Shown here: piece by piece, positions 26,701-58,200 of the stretch | Position numbering within the stretch: position 1 is the stretch's first letter | How the letters are laid out: every line of letters begins with the position of its first letter | Origin: Larus michahellis | Taxonomy: Eukaryota > Chordata > Aves > Charadriiformes > Laridae | Reading direction: 5' to 3' | Length of the DNA stretch: 64,000 nt | Assembly: GCF_964199755.1 (NCBI RefSeq) | Contig: NC_133896.1 | Span: 99,880,549 to 99,944,548 of the forward strand | The notes under the pieces: model-generated | Told to the model about the DNA's origin: nothing | What the model saw: only the letters and a program-made list of their open reading frames with translations | Databases searched by the model: none | Position numbers and translations under genes: made by a program

Positions 26701-29461
26701 CTATCTTCATGAGATTTTGCATCCAGTCCTAGTTCCTCCAGCATTTCAGAAGGATCTGACAGAGATCTAGAGCGATCTAGCTTTTCCTGGCACTTGCTGC
26801 ATTCTTTAATGTAATCTTTAACCTGCTTAAGAATACCTAAGAAAAATTAATGGAGCTTAATTAGTCTTCCAATCTTCTTTCCATTTACCTTAAACACATA
26901 ACTAAGTATGCAGGTGATTAGCAAAACAATATTAAACACTTACAGAGAAAAATTTAGTCAGTCACCTACACTTTCTTCCTCTGACTTCTTTTTACCAGTT
27001 CCACTTCTCTCATGCTATTGTATGATACTGTATGTCACTGCTGTCATCCACCATTAATTTGAGATAGTACATTTGGAACATGACTATATCAAGCAGACCC
27101 TCCTAGAAAGATTTTTAAGGCTAGAAAAAATATTTGTATTTATTTACATTCACCCTAAGAATCCCAATACAATAAAAGCTGCAAGCTGATCCTGCATTTA
27201 GCCCATGCTAGTGAATCTCAGCTTGTCCTTACTGAAGGGGACAAGAATCGGAAGGCTCACCTAAGGGCTTTTTCAAAATTGGAACCAACTGTGTCACATG
27301 CAATGATGTTTGATATATACTATTAACACCAATTTAAATCAACGGCTTATGATTTCAGAATTAAGAGAAATCCATTTTCCACCAGTACTTTAACTAGTGT
27401 AACTAAATCATTTCAGATAACCCACAGTCCCTAAACTCAGGATCCTCTTCTAGGTACCAAGGCATTTTCAGTGTGACTTTCATCCCAAATTAATTTTCTT
27501 TACTAGGAAAATATAAAACCATACATAACGACAGCTGTGTCTCTATAGTTCAAAAGCTAGTACAGCTCAAAAACTTGTCTGAGAGTTAGACTTGCACTGC
27601 TCACACCTTTTCAGAGCACTATCCTTACATACATATCTCTGTAAGGATCAGAAAAACACAGACTTCAGGCCCCATTTTCAGGCCCCAAGACATTCATGTC
27701 CCATTTCAAACATTTTTACATTTCCTTGATTTCACACGAAAAGAGGGCTAGTTCTCAGGACAGAAGGTCTCTGGTTTTCAGATCACATATCTAACACCCT
27801 TCCTGGTCACTGGGCCATACTCCAGCCCATTGCTTCCCAGTTACAGAGCAGACAGGCACAAAAGACTGGCATCCATCTCAGGATATGACTGGGTCAAAGC
27901 TGCTGCCCACTAGTAGCAAAAGAGTATTTTAATAGCAGAGGAAAACAGCGTTTTCAAGGAGACACAGATAAAAACCAAAATGCTTGAACTGAAAGCAGAG
28001 TGTGAATTTTAGTGTGCTCAGTGTGAGAGAAATAAGAGAATATAGGTTGTGCAAATAAAGGTAACCGATAAGATCAAAAGATGCAGAATACAGAATGCCC
28101 TCTTCTGATGAACAGAAGATATACTGAGGTCCATTACAGAAGTTTCCAGCATAGGATGACAGTAGATGCTAGAACAGTCCAACATTGGGCAGACGATGAG
28201 AACCCAGATAAACACAAGACGACCATCATCCAAAATGGATGTATCAACTTTGAGATACCAAATCCTTTTCCACATCAGAGATCTTCAAGTCTATGAGATC
28301 TGGACTGGAAGGATGGGCTGCAGCTAGAGCAAAAAGCCTCCAAATTAAGATAGGGAAAACTAAAGCTGAAGTGACAGATGTGCTGACCGACGACCAAACA
28401 AGCAGAACAAGAGAAGCAGTACAAACAGAAACTGGGCCCCGGGCAATTGAAAAGCGGGATATTTATCTAATGCATACGTAGGACAAAAAGTAGAACACCA
28501 AACCCAAAGGGAACACAGATACCAAGTCATTGGCTCAGCCAAAAGAAGGCTCCGATTGGGAACGATTGCTGTTCGTACACTAGCATTTCTAACAGCTATG
28601 ACATCACTCAGCGCCCAGCTGAGAATTAGTTTGGTCTTTTCAGCTTCTCAATGGAAGAAAGAGACAAACGTAACAGTGAGTGCAGCGAAGACTGCCAGCC
28701 ATCACCGGCAGCTCTACTATTTAAACGTGAACACTGCCCACATGCTCGCTGGAAAAGGCATTAGGAGGTTCACAGCTGGGGTAGGTCACATGGGATGGGT
28801 TATCGCCCTTTTACAAAGCATACAAATTGAGAAATCGCTACCTTGCGTGCAACACTTGTATGGGGACGGTCATGCTTCTGAATAAGAAGCCACCGGGCAA
28901 TCTGCTGACCGAGGTGTAACTCGGCACCTTAAGGAGCGACCAGCCTCCAGACCCCGCGCTTGGAGACGGGCGTGCTGAAAGGCACCGGTCAGTCAGCAAA
29001 AGCGACACTCCCGGGAGGCGACACAGCCGCCCCCCTCACGAAACCTGACGGCGGGGGGCCGCGACCCCGGCTCCCCCAGCCGCCTTCTCCCCCCACTGAC
29101 CGGCCGGGCCCGGGACCTTCTCCCCCTTTTCCCTGCCCCCCTCCGGCTCACCTCTCCACCAGTACTTCTGGGACAGCCCCTGCCAGGTCTGCAGCCGGGT
29201 GCGGTGGGCGCCGTCGGGCGCCAGGTGGGCGGCGCGGATGAGGCGGGCGCGGCGCTCGGCCTGCAGCACCACCTCGAGCTCGGCGAAGCGCTGCTGGTCC
29301 CGCTGCCGCCGCTGGTAGTAGAGGGTGCCGCCGCGCACCACGTAGCAGGCGGCGGCTTTGCGGATCTTCCGCTTGGCGTTGCCCTCCGTCCCCGGCGCGT
29401 AGGGCTCCCGCTCGTTGGTCAGGTAGCGCAGGATGGCCAGGTAGCTCTCCTCGCTAGACAT
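14220..29461 (-). CDS. ZBTB11: ZBTB11, BTB and 12-C2H2 zinc-finger transcription factor, complete
   Basis: Eleven coding exons on the minus strand: 29461-29152, 26836-26601, 25930-25699, 24568-23751, 21345-21166, 20650-20414, 20036-19892, 18839-18722, 16922-16764, 16306-16131 and 14746-14220. All are GT-AG and in phase; the total is 3138 bases, 1045 residues, against 1053 in human. Domains: integrase-like HHCC finger (H79, H86, C116, C119), BTB at about 193-305, an acidic low-complexity linker at about 330-500, and 12 C2H2 fingers at about 561-926 followed by an acidic tail. The start ATG is chosen because the MSSEESY N-terminus is the family's and it lies in the CpG island. The family is a nuclear transcription regulator; human loss-of-function causes intellectual disability, and the zebrafish gene acts in neutrophil development. 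What else it could be: nothing; the match runs the whole length. Confidence 0.98.
23751..24568 (-). CDS. ZBTB11: ZBTB11 exon 4, BTB end plus fast-evolving acidic linker
   Basis: The largest exon (818 bases, residues about 260-532). After the BTB helices (LARHLFMSEVLEICE) it becomes a Glu/Asp/Ser/Pro-rich disordered linker with little resemblance to the mammalian text I recall. The conserved block RQRSVSEGGYIRLHKGIEKK leads into the zinc fingers. The frame is open throughout and the donor is GTATTC at 23750. Confidence 0.95.
25699..25930 (-). CDS. ZBTB11: ZBTB11 exon 3, most of the BTB domain
   Basis: Encodes residues about 183-260, including the BTB hallmark text LSNQFCDVTLLIEGEEYKAH and KSVLAANSEYFRELF. 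BTB folds in this family mediate homo- or heterodimerisation and corepressor contact. The remainder of the BTB fold (FLPLLEFAYTSELTF) is at the start of exon 4. Confidence 0.96.
29152..29461 (-). CDS. ZBTB11: ZBTB11 exon 1, start of the integrase-like HHCC finger
   Basis: Encodes residues 1-103 and the first base of codon 104. It supplies the two histidines (H79 and H86) of the HHCC finger; the cysteine pair (C116-x2-C119) comes from exon 2. The preceding KRKIRKAAACYVVRGGTLYY block and the following TRLQTW...YWWRG block match the zinc-binding region that precedes the catalytic core in Ty3/gypsy-type integrases. No DDE catalytic core follows; the BTB domain does. The exon is very GC-rich because it lies in the CpG island. 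Confidence 0.95.
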
Positions 29462-29950
29462 GGCGGGGCAGGGGGAGGAGGACCGGGGGGGATGGGATGA
29501 AGGGGAGGCCTCCCGGGCTTCACGCCGGGCTTCTCCCCTTGCCGCCGGGCAAGGGCAGGGTGCCGGGCACGCCGCTCCGGGGGGCGCGGGCGGAGGGTCA
29601 GGCTGTCGCCCAGGGGGTGGAGGCGGCTGCGGGGCAGCGTCTCCACACGGGACGGGGCCCGCCCGGGCCAGTCACATGCGGCGGGACCGTGGGGGAAGGG
29701 GGGATGGGGGGGAAGGAAAGGCGCCCCGGCCCTCGCCGGGGGGGTCCGCGGGGCTGCGGAAGCGCCTCCCCGCGGAAGGAAGAGCTGCCGAGGGGAAGGA
29801 GGGTGGGGGGCCTCCGCCGGCCCCTCGCCCAGTGGGGGGGAGGGCGGGCGGCGTGTCCGGCGGGAGCCAGGCCCGGGGGGGAACTGGAGTTTCGCAGCCA
29901 GCGGCGGCGGGTGGGAGGGAGAAGCTCGGGCAGCAGCAGCAACGGAAAGA

Positions 29951-29978
29951 CAAAATGGCTGCTGCACAAGAGGAAGTG
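29951..29978 (+). promoter_or_regulatory. Plus-strand YY1-like site next to ETS/PU.1-like site
   Basis: CAAAATGGCTGC at 29951-29962 resembles a YY1 site in plus orientation. AGAGGAAGTG at 29969-29978 is a good ETS site of the PU.1 type (purine-rich, GAGGAAGT). They lie about 500 bases upstream of the ZBTB11 ATG. ZBTB11 has been described as a PU.1 target in zebrafish, which makes the site worth noting. Function is inference. Confidence 0.45.
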
Positions 29979-30062
29979 AGGTCAGAAACCCGCGCGCGTG
30001 GGAGGGGCGCGTGCTCGGGGAAGGCGCAGCTCGTTGGAGCAGGGTGGGGGGCGGGAAGCAAA

Positions 30063-30123
30063 GCCGCCATATTGAAAGCGGGCAAAAGAGAGTCCGGGCG
30101 GAAGGCTGAGGGCGGCCATCTTA
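30063..30123 (-). promoter_or_regulatory. Two YY1-like sites in sense orientation for ZBTB11
   Basis: On the minus strand TAAGATGGCCGC (30123-30112) and CAATATGGCGGC (30074-30063) both fit the YY1 core AANATGGCSGC. YY1 sites just downstream of a start, in the sense direction, are common in CpG-island promoters of housekeeping genes. They suggest initiation near 30.1 kb, giving a 5' UTR of up to about 650 bases or a spliced leader. Confidence 0.55.
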
Positions 30124-30584
30124 GAGCCGGGCAAAGCCTGTAAGGGGGCGGGCATGGCCACGGCGGTGGGAGGAAGGGGACGCCCCTCAGTAAATGATTT
30201 CTGTCGCCCTCGCTGCGAAACGAGCAGCCTCCGCTTCAAAATTGCCTCGGGAGCCGGAGCTACGAGAAAGCGGGCAGTGTGGTTTCGTGTTGCAGCATCA
30301 GCAAAGCAGTCAGGGGCAGCACCACAGGCAGGGTGGCTACGTCTCCGTGCACTGAGTGTGCTCTTTTTTTGTTTGTAAGACAAAAGGAAGAAAATCTTCT
30401 GAACATCAGCTGCTGGGTTTCCTTGTCCAAGCTCTGACCCGATTTTGTTTCACAGCCGTGCCAGAGACACGAAACGCGGGAGCCACAGGACACCCATGCC
30501 CAGGCAGGAGCGTAGCCAGCAGTGACCCTCCTCCTGTGCTTAGTGCTTGCAAGGCAGCATGTGGGGTACTGTGAGCCCCCCCAG

Positions 30585-31048
30585 GTACAAAGATACTGGC
30601 TGGATGGAGCACGTCTGGCAGAAGGCCACAAAGATGGTCAGGGACCAGAGCATGAGGGACAAGGCAAGGCTGAGAGATGGGCTTTTTCAGCCTTAAAAAG
30701 GAAGGGCTTTGTGGAGATCTTGCTGCTGTCCACCACCACCAGAGGATGCAGAGATGGAGGCAAACTCTTCTCAGAGTAATAGGCAACAGGCACAGGTTAG
30801 AACACAGGAAATTCTAGTTATGTATAAGCATTTTTTAATTTTTTTTTTTTTTTAAACCATGGTGGTGGTCAAATGCTGGAACAGGTTGCCTGAAGAGGTT
30901 GTGGAACCTCTGTTTTTGGAGTCGTTCAAGAACTCGGCTGGATACAGCCTGGAGCAGCCTGATCTAGACAGACATGCTTTGAGGAAGAGGTTGGACTAGA
31001 TGACCTCTGGAGGTCCTTTTCAACATAAGTTATTCTGTGGGTCTATGA
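30585..31048 (+). mobile_element. Old, diverged CR1 LINE 3' end
   Basis: Recognised by aatgctggaacaggttgcct (30873 onward), then the CR1 tail ggttggactagatgacctct, ggaggtccttttcaac and a decayed octamer end near 31030-31045. The 5' part (from about 30585) aligns loosely with the LEK...RGDL region, with many frameshifts. A T-rich run at about 30838-30854 interrupts it. It is the most decayed of the long CR1 copies here. Confidence 0.82.
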
Positions 31049-33010
31049 AAAACTTAAGTACTCCATTTTTAGTGATATTTAATAGAGAATCAATTATGTT
31101 GCATTAGGTAAACACAAGGACTTTAACTGCTTAATTTCAGTGTTAATTCATTGCATTCTATCTACGTTTGAGCTGAATAACGTGCAGTTACACCAAGTTA
31201 ACACCCTGAACAGCCTGCCTTGCCCACTTAAGCATAACTTGTGAGAAGTAACCTGATGGGTTACTCCAACTCACTGCATCAGTCAGCACTCATGAATAAA
31301 AAGCAAGGAAAAGTAATCTTAAAGCACTTCTGTGCACCTCTGCAGTAACAGCAGGCAGCTAAAGCCTGCAAACTTCGAAGCATTAACAAATATTGACTTA
31401 CTAATTAGTCATAGCTGACAATCCATTCCTATATATCATTAATGGTATTTCAAGGAGATTGTTTGTAAAAGCTCATCTTTACTTTCAGCTTTTTAGCTGA
31501 AAACTTTCATAAGCAGTGTACCAGGTGACTGATAAAAGACACCAATACAATCAGGATTTTATATAGTCGTCACTAGCATAGGTAACTTTCAGTGGTGTTT
31601 TCAGCCTTCAGTTTTAAATGATTAAAAATTCCTTTCCCTCTAACACCAAGCAGTTTTCCTTGCCCTCTTTCCTCCCTCCTGTTTCTGGCAGCTTCACTTT
31701 CAAGTGTATTAACTGTTTAAAAGCCTTCAATTTAATTCTAAACATGAGTAGCTCCTATGGTTTGGTTGTTTTTTTTTTATAGCAAGAGGCGCAATTGTTT
31801 GGAAGATAACAGTCCAAATTCCGCTAATGTAACCGAGCTAAACCTATTTCAAACAGGTTGTAACCTTGATCCAGACCTGTATCTATTTTATTAATAAACC
31901 CAAACCAAAGTATGATGTAACTCAAAATATAACCCAAGTTTCCCATTACAGCTGTTGTTTTTGAAGCCTAGAAGAACTGCAGGAAGCAAAACTATGAAAG
32001 ACAGGTGCTTTCTTGACTAGTGTAGTAAGGTAACAAAGCAAGCCCTCGAAGCTCCTCAAAGTTAACAGGTATTAAGATGTGGCATCTTGAGAAGTATCTG
32101 ACCCATAAAACAGAGAAGTCAGAGGACATCCCTTTGCCAAGGCTATGACTGTCCATCAAAACTACCAGAAAGTCTGGGCACACTGTCTACATAGTCTAAT
32201 TACTAAGTACACAGATGAATACATGAAGAATTTAGCAAGTAGCCACTCCCTCTAGGCGTGGGAAGGTGGGGAGTTACTAAGGGAACCCCACTTGCATTCT
32301 GCAAGTTAAATATGAACCTAAATGGGCCTGAAGTAAACATATACCATCAGCTGCATTTGAAGCTCAGTCAACCTGTTACCAGTGTTGCAAGTGCTGCTAA
32401 TGAGATAATAATTTCAGAAGAAGAACCATACTGGGTCAAGAAACACCTTTAGCTTAGTGAACGTATGCAAGGTAGGACCTTTGCAGCCATCCTTTTCCTG
32501 AAGACAGCTTCCAGCAATTGTGACCCAGGAGTTGCATCTGAACCTTTGCATGCAACAGCCACGTGGTCTGTGAAACCATCCATTCCTTTTTTTCAACCTA
32601 TTTCTTCTTTTGTATCTTGCTACGTGCATTCCACAACACAAGAAAAGCATCAGCCTTTTAAAGTCACTTACAGACGGTACTGCTTCACCCACCCTTTCAT
32701 TTGCATATCAGAACTTAGAAAACTCTTTTTATGCGATTTGACAGACACGGAATAAACTTGTATTCATGTGCTGTTTTGTCCTTCAGGCAAGAACAGCTTC
32801 TCAAACATCAGCTCCACCTTCCCTGCTATTTGGCTCATTCATTAAAGGGTTATGAAATGTGTGCTAATACAGCAGATTGTCTAAGAAACCAAATGTTTTA
32901 TGACAAGAAGATCTTTTTCAGTCTGCAAAAACAGACATGGTTATTTCATAGATTAATCCTCTTCAGTTTATCTCCCACAGTTGAAGAGAACATGGCACAA
33001 GTTATGAAAG
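31049..33010. other. Intergenic spacer between ZBTB11 and RPL24
   Basis: AT-rich DNA with no recognised gene, RNA or transposon. Open frames at 32.4-33.1 kb are without family resemblance, and the last of them overlaps the RPL24 terminal exon on the wrong strand. Confidence 0.6.
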
Positions 33011-33021
33011 TTAGTCAGATG

Positions 33022-33027
33022 TTTATT
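33022..33027 (-). terminator. RPL24 poly(A) signal
   Basis: AATAAA on the minus strand (TTTATT on plus) begins 24 bases after the RPL24 stop codon. This predicts a 3' UTR of only about 40-50 bases, typical of ribosomal protein genes. Confidence 0.75.
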
Positions 33028-33051
33028 CAGCATGACCAACAGTTTGGCAGG

Positions 33052-37661
<4,610 letters not shown>

Positions 37662-37897
37662 GGAAACCGGCCTTCCGTGCGCCGCGCGCAGCACGCCGGG
37701 ACGGCCCCCGCCGCGCAGGGGCTGACGGGAGGGGAGCGGGAGGGCAGCGCAGCGCCTCCCCGGCCGGAGGGGCAGCGGGTGGACGGGGGACCCCGCGGGA
37801 GCGCTCACGCCGACCGGGCTTCCCACTGTCCGGTTAAAATCCCGCCGGACGGCCCCGTACGCGGGACCTTCCCTTCTACAAAGAGCAAGCCGCACGA

Positions 37898-37926
37898 TTT
37901 TCCCGCCGGGCCCTCGGTTGCTAGGC
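37898..37926 (+). promoter_or_regulatory. E2F-like site and RFX half-site before CEP97
   Basis: TTTTCCCGCC (37898-37907) fits the E2F consensus TTTSSCGC. GGTTGCTAGG (37917-37926) resembles one arm of an RFX X-box; the second arm is poor. They lie 21-49 bases upstream of the CEP97 ATG, so they are probably at or just after the transcription start. E2F would suit an S-phase centriole gene and RFX a cilium gene. Functional assignment is inference. Confidence 0.4.
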
Positions 37927-37946
37927 GGCGCCGGCAAGCGGGAAGG

Positions 37947-53586
<15,640 letters not shown>

Positions 53587-55260
53587 TAGGCTCAGTTTCA
53601 CAAAGGACTAGGGATTACATTTCATTTTCCTTTCTCTTTCTTTTTCCCATTTATGCAAAACTTATTCTTCATATCTGCTGTTTCAGATTTTGACTCATGT
53701 TACCAATTTGTTTTATTGATGTTGCTGAGGACTCACACTAAATATGCTACCCTGAAATCCGCAAAGTTCTCAGTGACAGTCATTATGCACTTTATTTTCA
53801 AACATAAACCTGGTATCTTAATAACTGGCTTCCATTAAATTAATTCTGAAGATTAGGGGTGTTGGGGGGGGGAGTGTGTTTGCTGTAAATTCACTTCGGT
53901 GAATGTGTTAGCAAGTCTTTGAATTTTTTTCTAAAAATCAGGATTGAGTTCTTAACGTTGCAAAGAGAAGGAAACAATATAGGAAGAAACGGAGTGAACA
54001 TAGGCAGCATGTGCACATATGGATATAGTCTGATGAGAAGGATGAAAGCGGTTGCCTTTCAGACTTCTCTTTGACTTTAACAAGAGTTATTCAGTCAGGG
54101 TTTCAAAGATGCATTCCATGAAACCAGTGCCCAAGTCAGTAACAACTTCTTATCATTTACCTGAAGCTGCTGGCTAGGAATTAGGCCATTTGCATATGCA
54201 CTGAAACAAGGACTTACAGGAGTCAGACCTTAGGGAGCTTCAAACTAACTTTGACCTTTGTTTGCCCTGGGTTTGAACTTTCCTGCTTTCTCAGGTAAGA
54301 CTCAAAGTGGAACCAGTTGCAGCCTTTACTAAATAAGAATTTCAAAAGAGCATGTGATTTGGGAACATAGTTTCCAAGACTGCACTGCTGGGTTACAACA
54401 GCAGACTTGGTGACATACCTTTTGCCTCCAGAACGATGTTAATGCCATTTGGGGATTTGGATCTGCATGGCTTTCAAGGCATTAGTGTGTTTGATGGATC
54501 ACAACAACTTCTACCTACAGGTATAAATATTAAAAGTAAATGTCGTGACTTAAAACTACTTCTTGACATCTCTGTTGGGTTAGTTTTTTTTTTCTCTGTC
54601 CAGTATTTGACAGTCTGATTAGTTGCGGATAAAAAGCTGTATTTCTTCCCTGTTGGCAAATGTACTTAGGTTATGCTTTCCACTTAAACACTGGGCAAGT
54701 AATGGGGTTTGTATTTTGCCTAGCCATTGCTATGGGGTTTTTTTTTTAATGGAAAAAGATCAGGTATCTTAGTACACCGCAAAAGTGGCAAGGGAAATTG
54801 GTTTTGCCATGTGATTTGGAATGGACGCTAGTAAAATAAAAGTTGACGTTGTGACTCCTGGGGGTCAGTTAAGTTTGCTAATACCGCATTTTGCAACATG
54901 CACTGGAACAACGTGCACAGTGTTTCTATAGTTGCTAATATTAACTTCTCAGATAGGAAGACACTTGCATATTATAATTCTCTGAATCCACAGGTTAACT
55001 TCTGGTGCTATGGTGTGATTGAAATCAAATAGTGCTGTTTTAAAATGACTCGTATGTTACCATGTAAAATAATTTAATTTTTGTAAAAGCTTTGGTTGCT
55101 TGTCTACTTTAGGTTCTGAGCTGAAATTTATCACTACTTAAGAGTTTGGCTTGAGGCCTGAAAACATCCTTTCTTTAGAACGTAAATGGGGTATTGGACT
55201 TGTACCAGCCATCTGCTTGCTGGTGAAGTTCACCTTGGAAGAATAAAGCTTACCTCTGCG
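53587..55260 (+). other. CEP97 3' UTR (probable)
   Basis: AT-rich sequence after the CEP97 stop with a consensus AATAAA at 55242-55247, about 1.66 kb after the stop. A further AATAAA lies near 55801. No other gene or repeat was recognised. The true end is inference. Confidence 0.5.
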
Positions 55261-58200
55261 TATAGAGTAGCCATCATCTCTTTTTCCCCACCTCCAAAAA
55301 AAAAAAAGTTCTAGGGCACTAACTACTCAAAAGAGCTGTCATTGCAGTCAAGCTGACATTTGACTGTGCCTTGCATACATAAGAGCATTTAAAAAAAAAA
55401 ACAACAGCTGAGGTGGTAGATTCTTAATGTGCTATCTTTCTAACTCAGTCTAGTTACAGCACGTTTGTAGCATAACCATAGTCATAATTGGAGCATGAGT
55501 GTGCTTGGTATTGAAAGTGGCACACGTGCATTGGTGTGTCACAACATCTAATTACTGTGCAAAGAAGTGTGTGGGCTACATGATCATACCCTTGTCCTTT
55601 GAAGGTTCTCAACTTGTATTTAAATCTGCCATGCTTGGGGATCTCCGCAGTTCATAGGATTTGGCTCTTTGACTGTCAATCCATCATTAAAAAGATCTCG
55701 TGTAAACCTTTAAAGAGAGTTTCTTTGGGTTTTGAGAGAGAAATTATTTGTCTGTGAAACAGTTGTTGAACCGTACATTGTGGAGGCAGTGGTTAGGTGT
55801 AATAAAACAGTAAGTTCTCTTTCATGGCAGAGTGCTGTATTAGCGTATGCAAGACCTGGGAGAAACTAGACCACTGTCTGGTTAAAAATGTTTCACTTAC
55901 TGAAGACACTGAAGGACCATATATATTTTGCTGTTTTGTATTATTGTCACTTTTGCTGCAGAATTAGAAAGAGGAGAAAGAACTCTAATTTTGGGGGTGT
56001 CAAAGGGCAAAAACTTGGTGAAACAATTTTTCATGGAAGCCCTAGATGTTTCTTAACGTTTTCTTCTCTTATTAGGGCTTGCAAACACAAACACAAGAAG
56101 ACTTATTTTAACTAATGCCTACGTCAACTGTTGGCTTTTTTAACTTGTAACCTGTATATCCAAAATTAATTTTTATGAAGGTACAGCAAAGTGTGTACCA
56201 ACATATAATGAGCTTTATCATGTTGGGGAAGCTGTGAAATATGACTTTTATTCTGATGCTCTGAAAAGTATCTTGCATGTGTAGAAGGTGAGTTGTCTAA
56301 ATATACAGAAATTGCAAAGTGATGAAGTTTTTGATTAGTTTTTACAAGGTTAGATGTAATTAGTTTGTATATACACAAAATATTTTCATCCTGACCATTA
56401 AAATACAGGGAAAGACATAATGGGGGATAGAGTGGAAAAATATGGAATCAAACTGGATGTATACTTAAAAATGGCTTCTTTCAGTCTGTTTTGAGCTCTC
56501 AAAGAATCATGATATGGAAATACCATAGTTTAATGTATGGCGTAACATTTAATTGTCTGTGTAAATTTTCTTAATCTAGGTATGTATTATTCTTTTACCT
56601 GGAGAGGGATGCACAGCTCCCTTTGGAGATCATGTAAATTTCATAAAGGAATCGGAAGGCCTAATATATGAAAATCCATGTCTGAAACTTTCCTGTATTA
56701 ATATTGTATGTCTTTTGGCATTTTCCTTTTGCAAGGCTTCATATTCAACAAAAGAATGTACTTTGTAGAAGGAAAGTTTGTCCATTATGCTTTGTCCTGG
56801 ACTGGTCCTCCAGTGCTGATGGAAGAGATTAGTAATGGTTATTTGTCAGGCAGTGTTGTCAGCTCTCCTGTGAGTACAGTTTAAGTGCTTCTTTAATTTT
56901 CTTTAGAAAAAAATCAGCTAAATATAGCTCAGACTAACAATTTAATCTGTGCCACATGAGTAGTTTCGCCCCAGATGAGGTGGTTGGCACATGCAAACCT
57001 CTTCCTATTGCAGGAATTACTATTTTGCTTGCTTTTCTGAAGGTAGGGACAAGGAGGAAGGTGGAAATGCATTTGTCCGTGTTTTCAGGTTCAGTCTGCG
57101 ATGGTAACGCCAATGCTTTTATGATTGTTTTTTCATTTTTCTCCCAATTATTTGTATGGCTTACAAATTTCAATCTTTCATGTAATCAAGAACACAATTT
57201 TTCTACTGTATATAATATTTGATAGACACTGCTCCAGATGGTATTTGGAAAGGGAGAAGAATATCATGAAAGCAGGCCTGTTCATGTTTTATATTTCAAG
57301 TTTTTTAAAGGTATTTGGATTGTATCGATTCCTCTCTGTTAGAAAACTTCTTTAAAAAAGGAAAAAGCAAGGCAATGTCTCATTTGTGACAGTAAGTAAA
57401 TTTCTGTTTCTGCTTTCTTCCATGAACTGAGCTTAATGGTCACAAGTCTGTTCTCAGTACCTAAAACTGCCATTTAAAGGAATGGGAGATTTAGCTGCTG
57501 AATGAATGCAGCGACTCTGATGTGTCTCTCTTTTGTGGTGACTATTCCTGTGTGGTGCTATTTTGTAAACAAGCATGTGTGGCAAGGATGGAATTTTTAA
57601 AAGGTACTGAAGGTTGGCCTAACTCTGCTTTCATTTCCTTAAAAGAAGCAGGGTCATGCTTAAGTTGAGTCCTTATGAACTGGCTGACTAAATTGGGATT
57701 TTATCATATTTATAATTCCAGAAGTGTTCTTAGACCACAAAGCAAGAAGGCATTAAGACTGCAAATTTTATTTTGTTGCTTCTAAAACACAAATATCTTT
57801 CAGCAAATATGTGAGAAAGTCCTTGTTAAACTAAATTGCAGAAGCCTAACAGTTTGTATATAGTTAAGTACCGTAAACAACCATAGATTCTACTATTGCA
57901 TGCATCAGTTTAAATAACGCACTTAGCAGCTAGTCTGTATATAAAAAACAAGTTTGGGATTTTTCTGAACAATGTTTGTATGTCATTGAGCTTGCAAATT
58001 GTTCCTGTTTTTTATGAATTTGTATATATTGTCTGAAGAACTCCAATCTTAATTTCTATTTGTAGCACTTGTTTGATGAACAAAAATGGAAGATACATTC
58101 CTTTGAGACTACCTGGGTAACTTTTACCAGACTTGAAGTTACAGTGTGTCACACAGATACACTTTTTCCTGAGAGGATAGAATTGTAGCTTTAGTGGAGG

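Larger units (their letters stand above)
28880..30330. promoter_or_regulatory. CpG island and promoter region of ZBTB11
   Basis: A sharply GC- and CpG-rich block begins around 28.9 kb and fades by about 30.3 kb, covering ZBTB11 exon 1 and its upstream region. Flanking DNA is AT-rich. It holds YY1-like sites (29951-29962, 30063-30074, 30112-30123) and an ETS/PU.1-like site (29969-29978). The many long open frames here on both strands follow from the base composition. The transcription start cannot be fixed by eye. Confidence 0.85.

Noticed and set aside
28556-28885. 109-codon plus-strand frame in ZBTB11 intron 1
   Set aside because: No recognisable domain, no splice context, AT/GC transition zone next to the CpG island; probably chance.
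29460-30143. 227-codon plus-strand open frame opposite ZBTB11 exon 1 and promoter
   Set aside because: Gly/Arg/Ala/Pro-rich text with open frames on both strands of the same CpG island; this is a base-composition effect, with no family or conserved motif.
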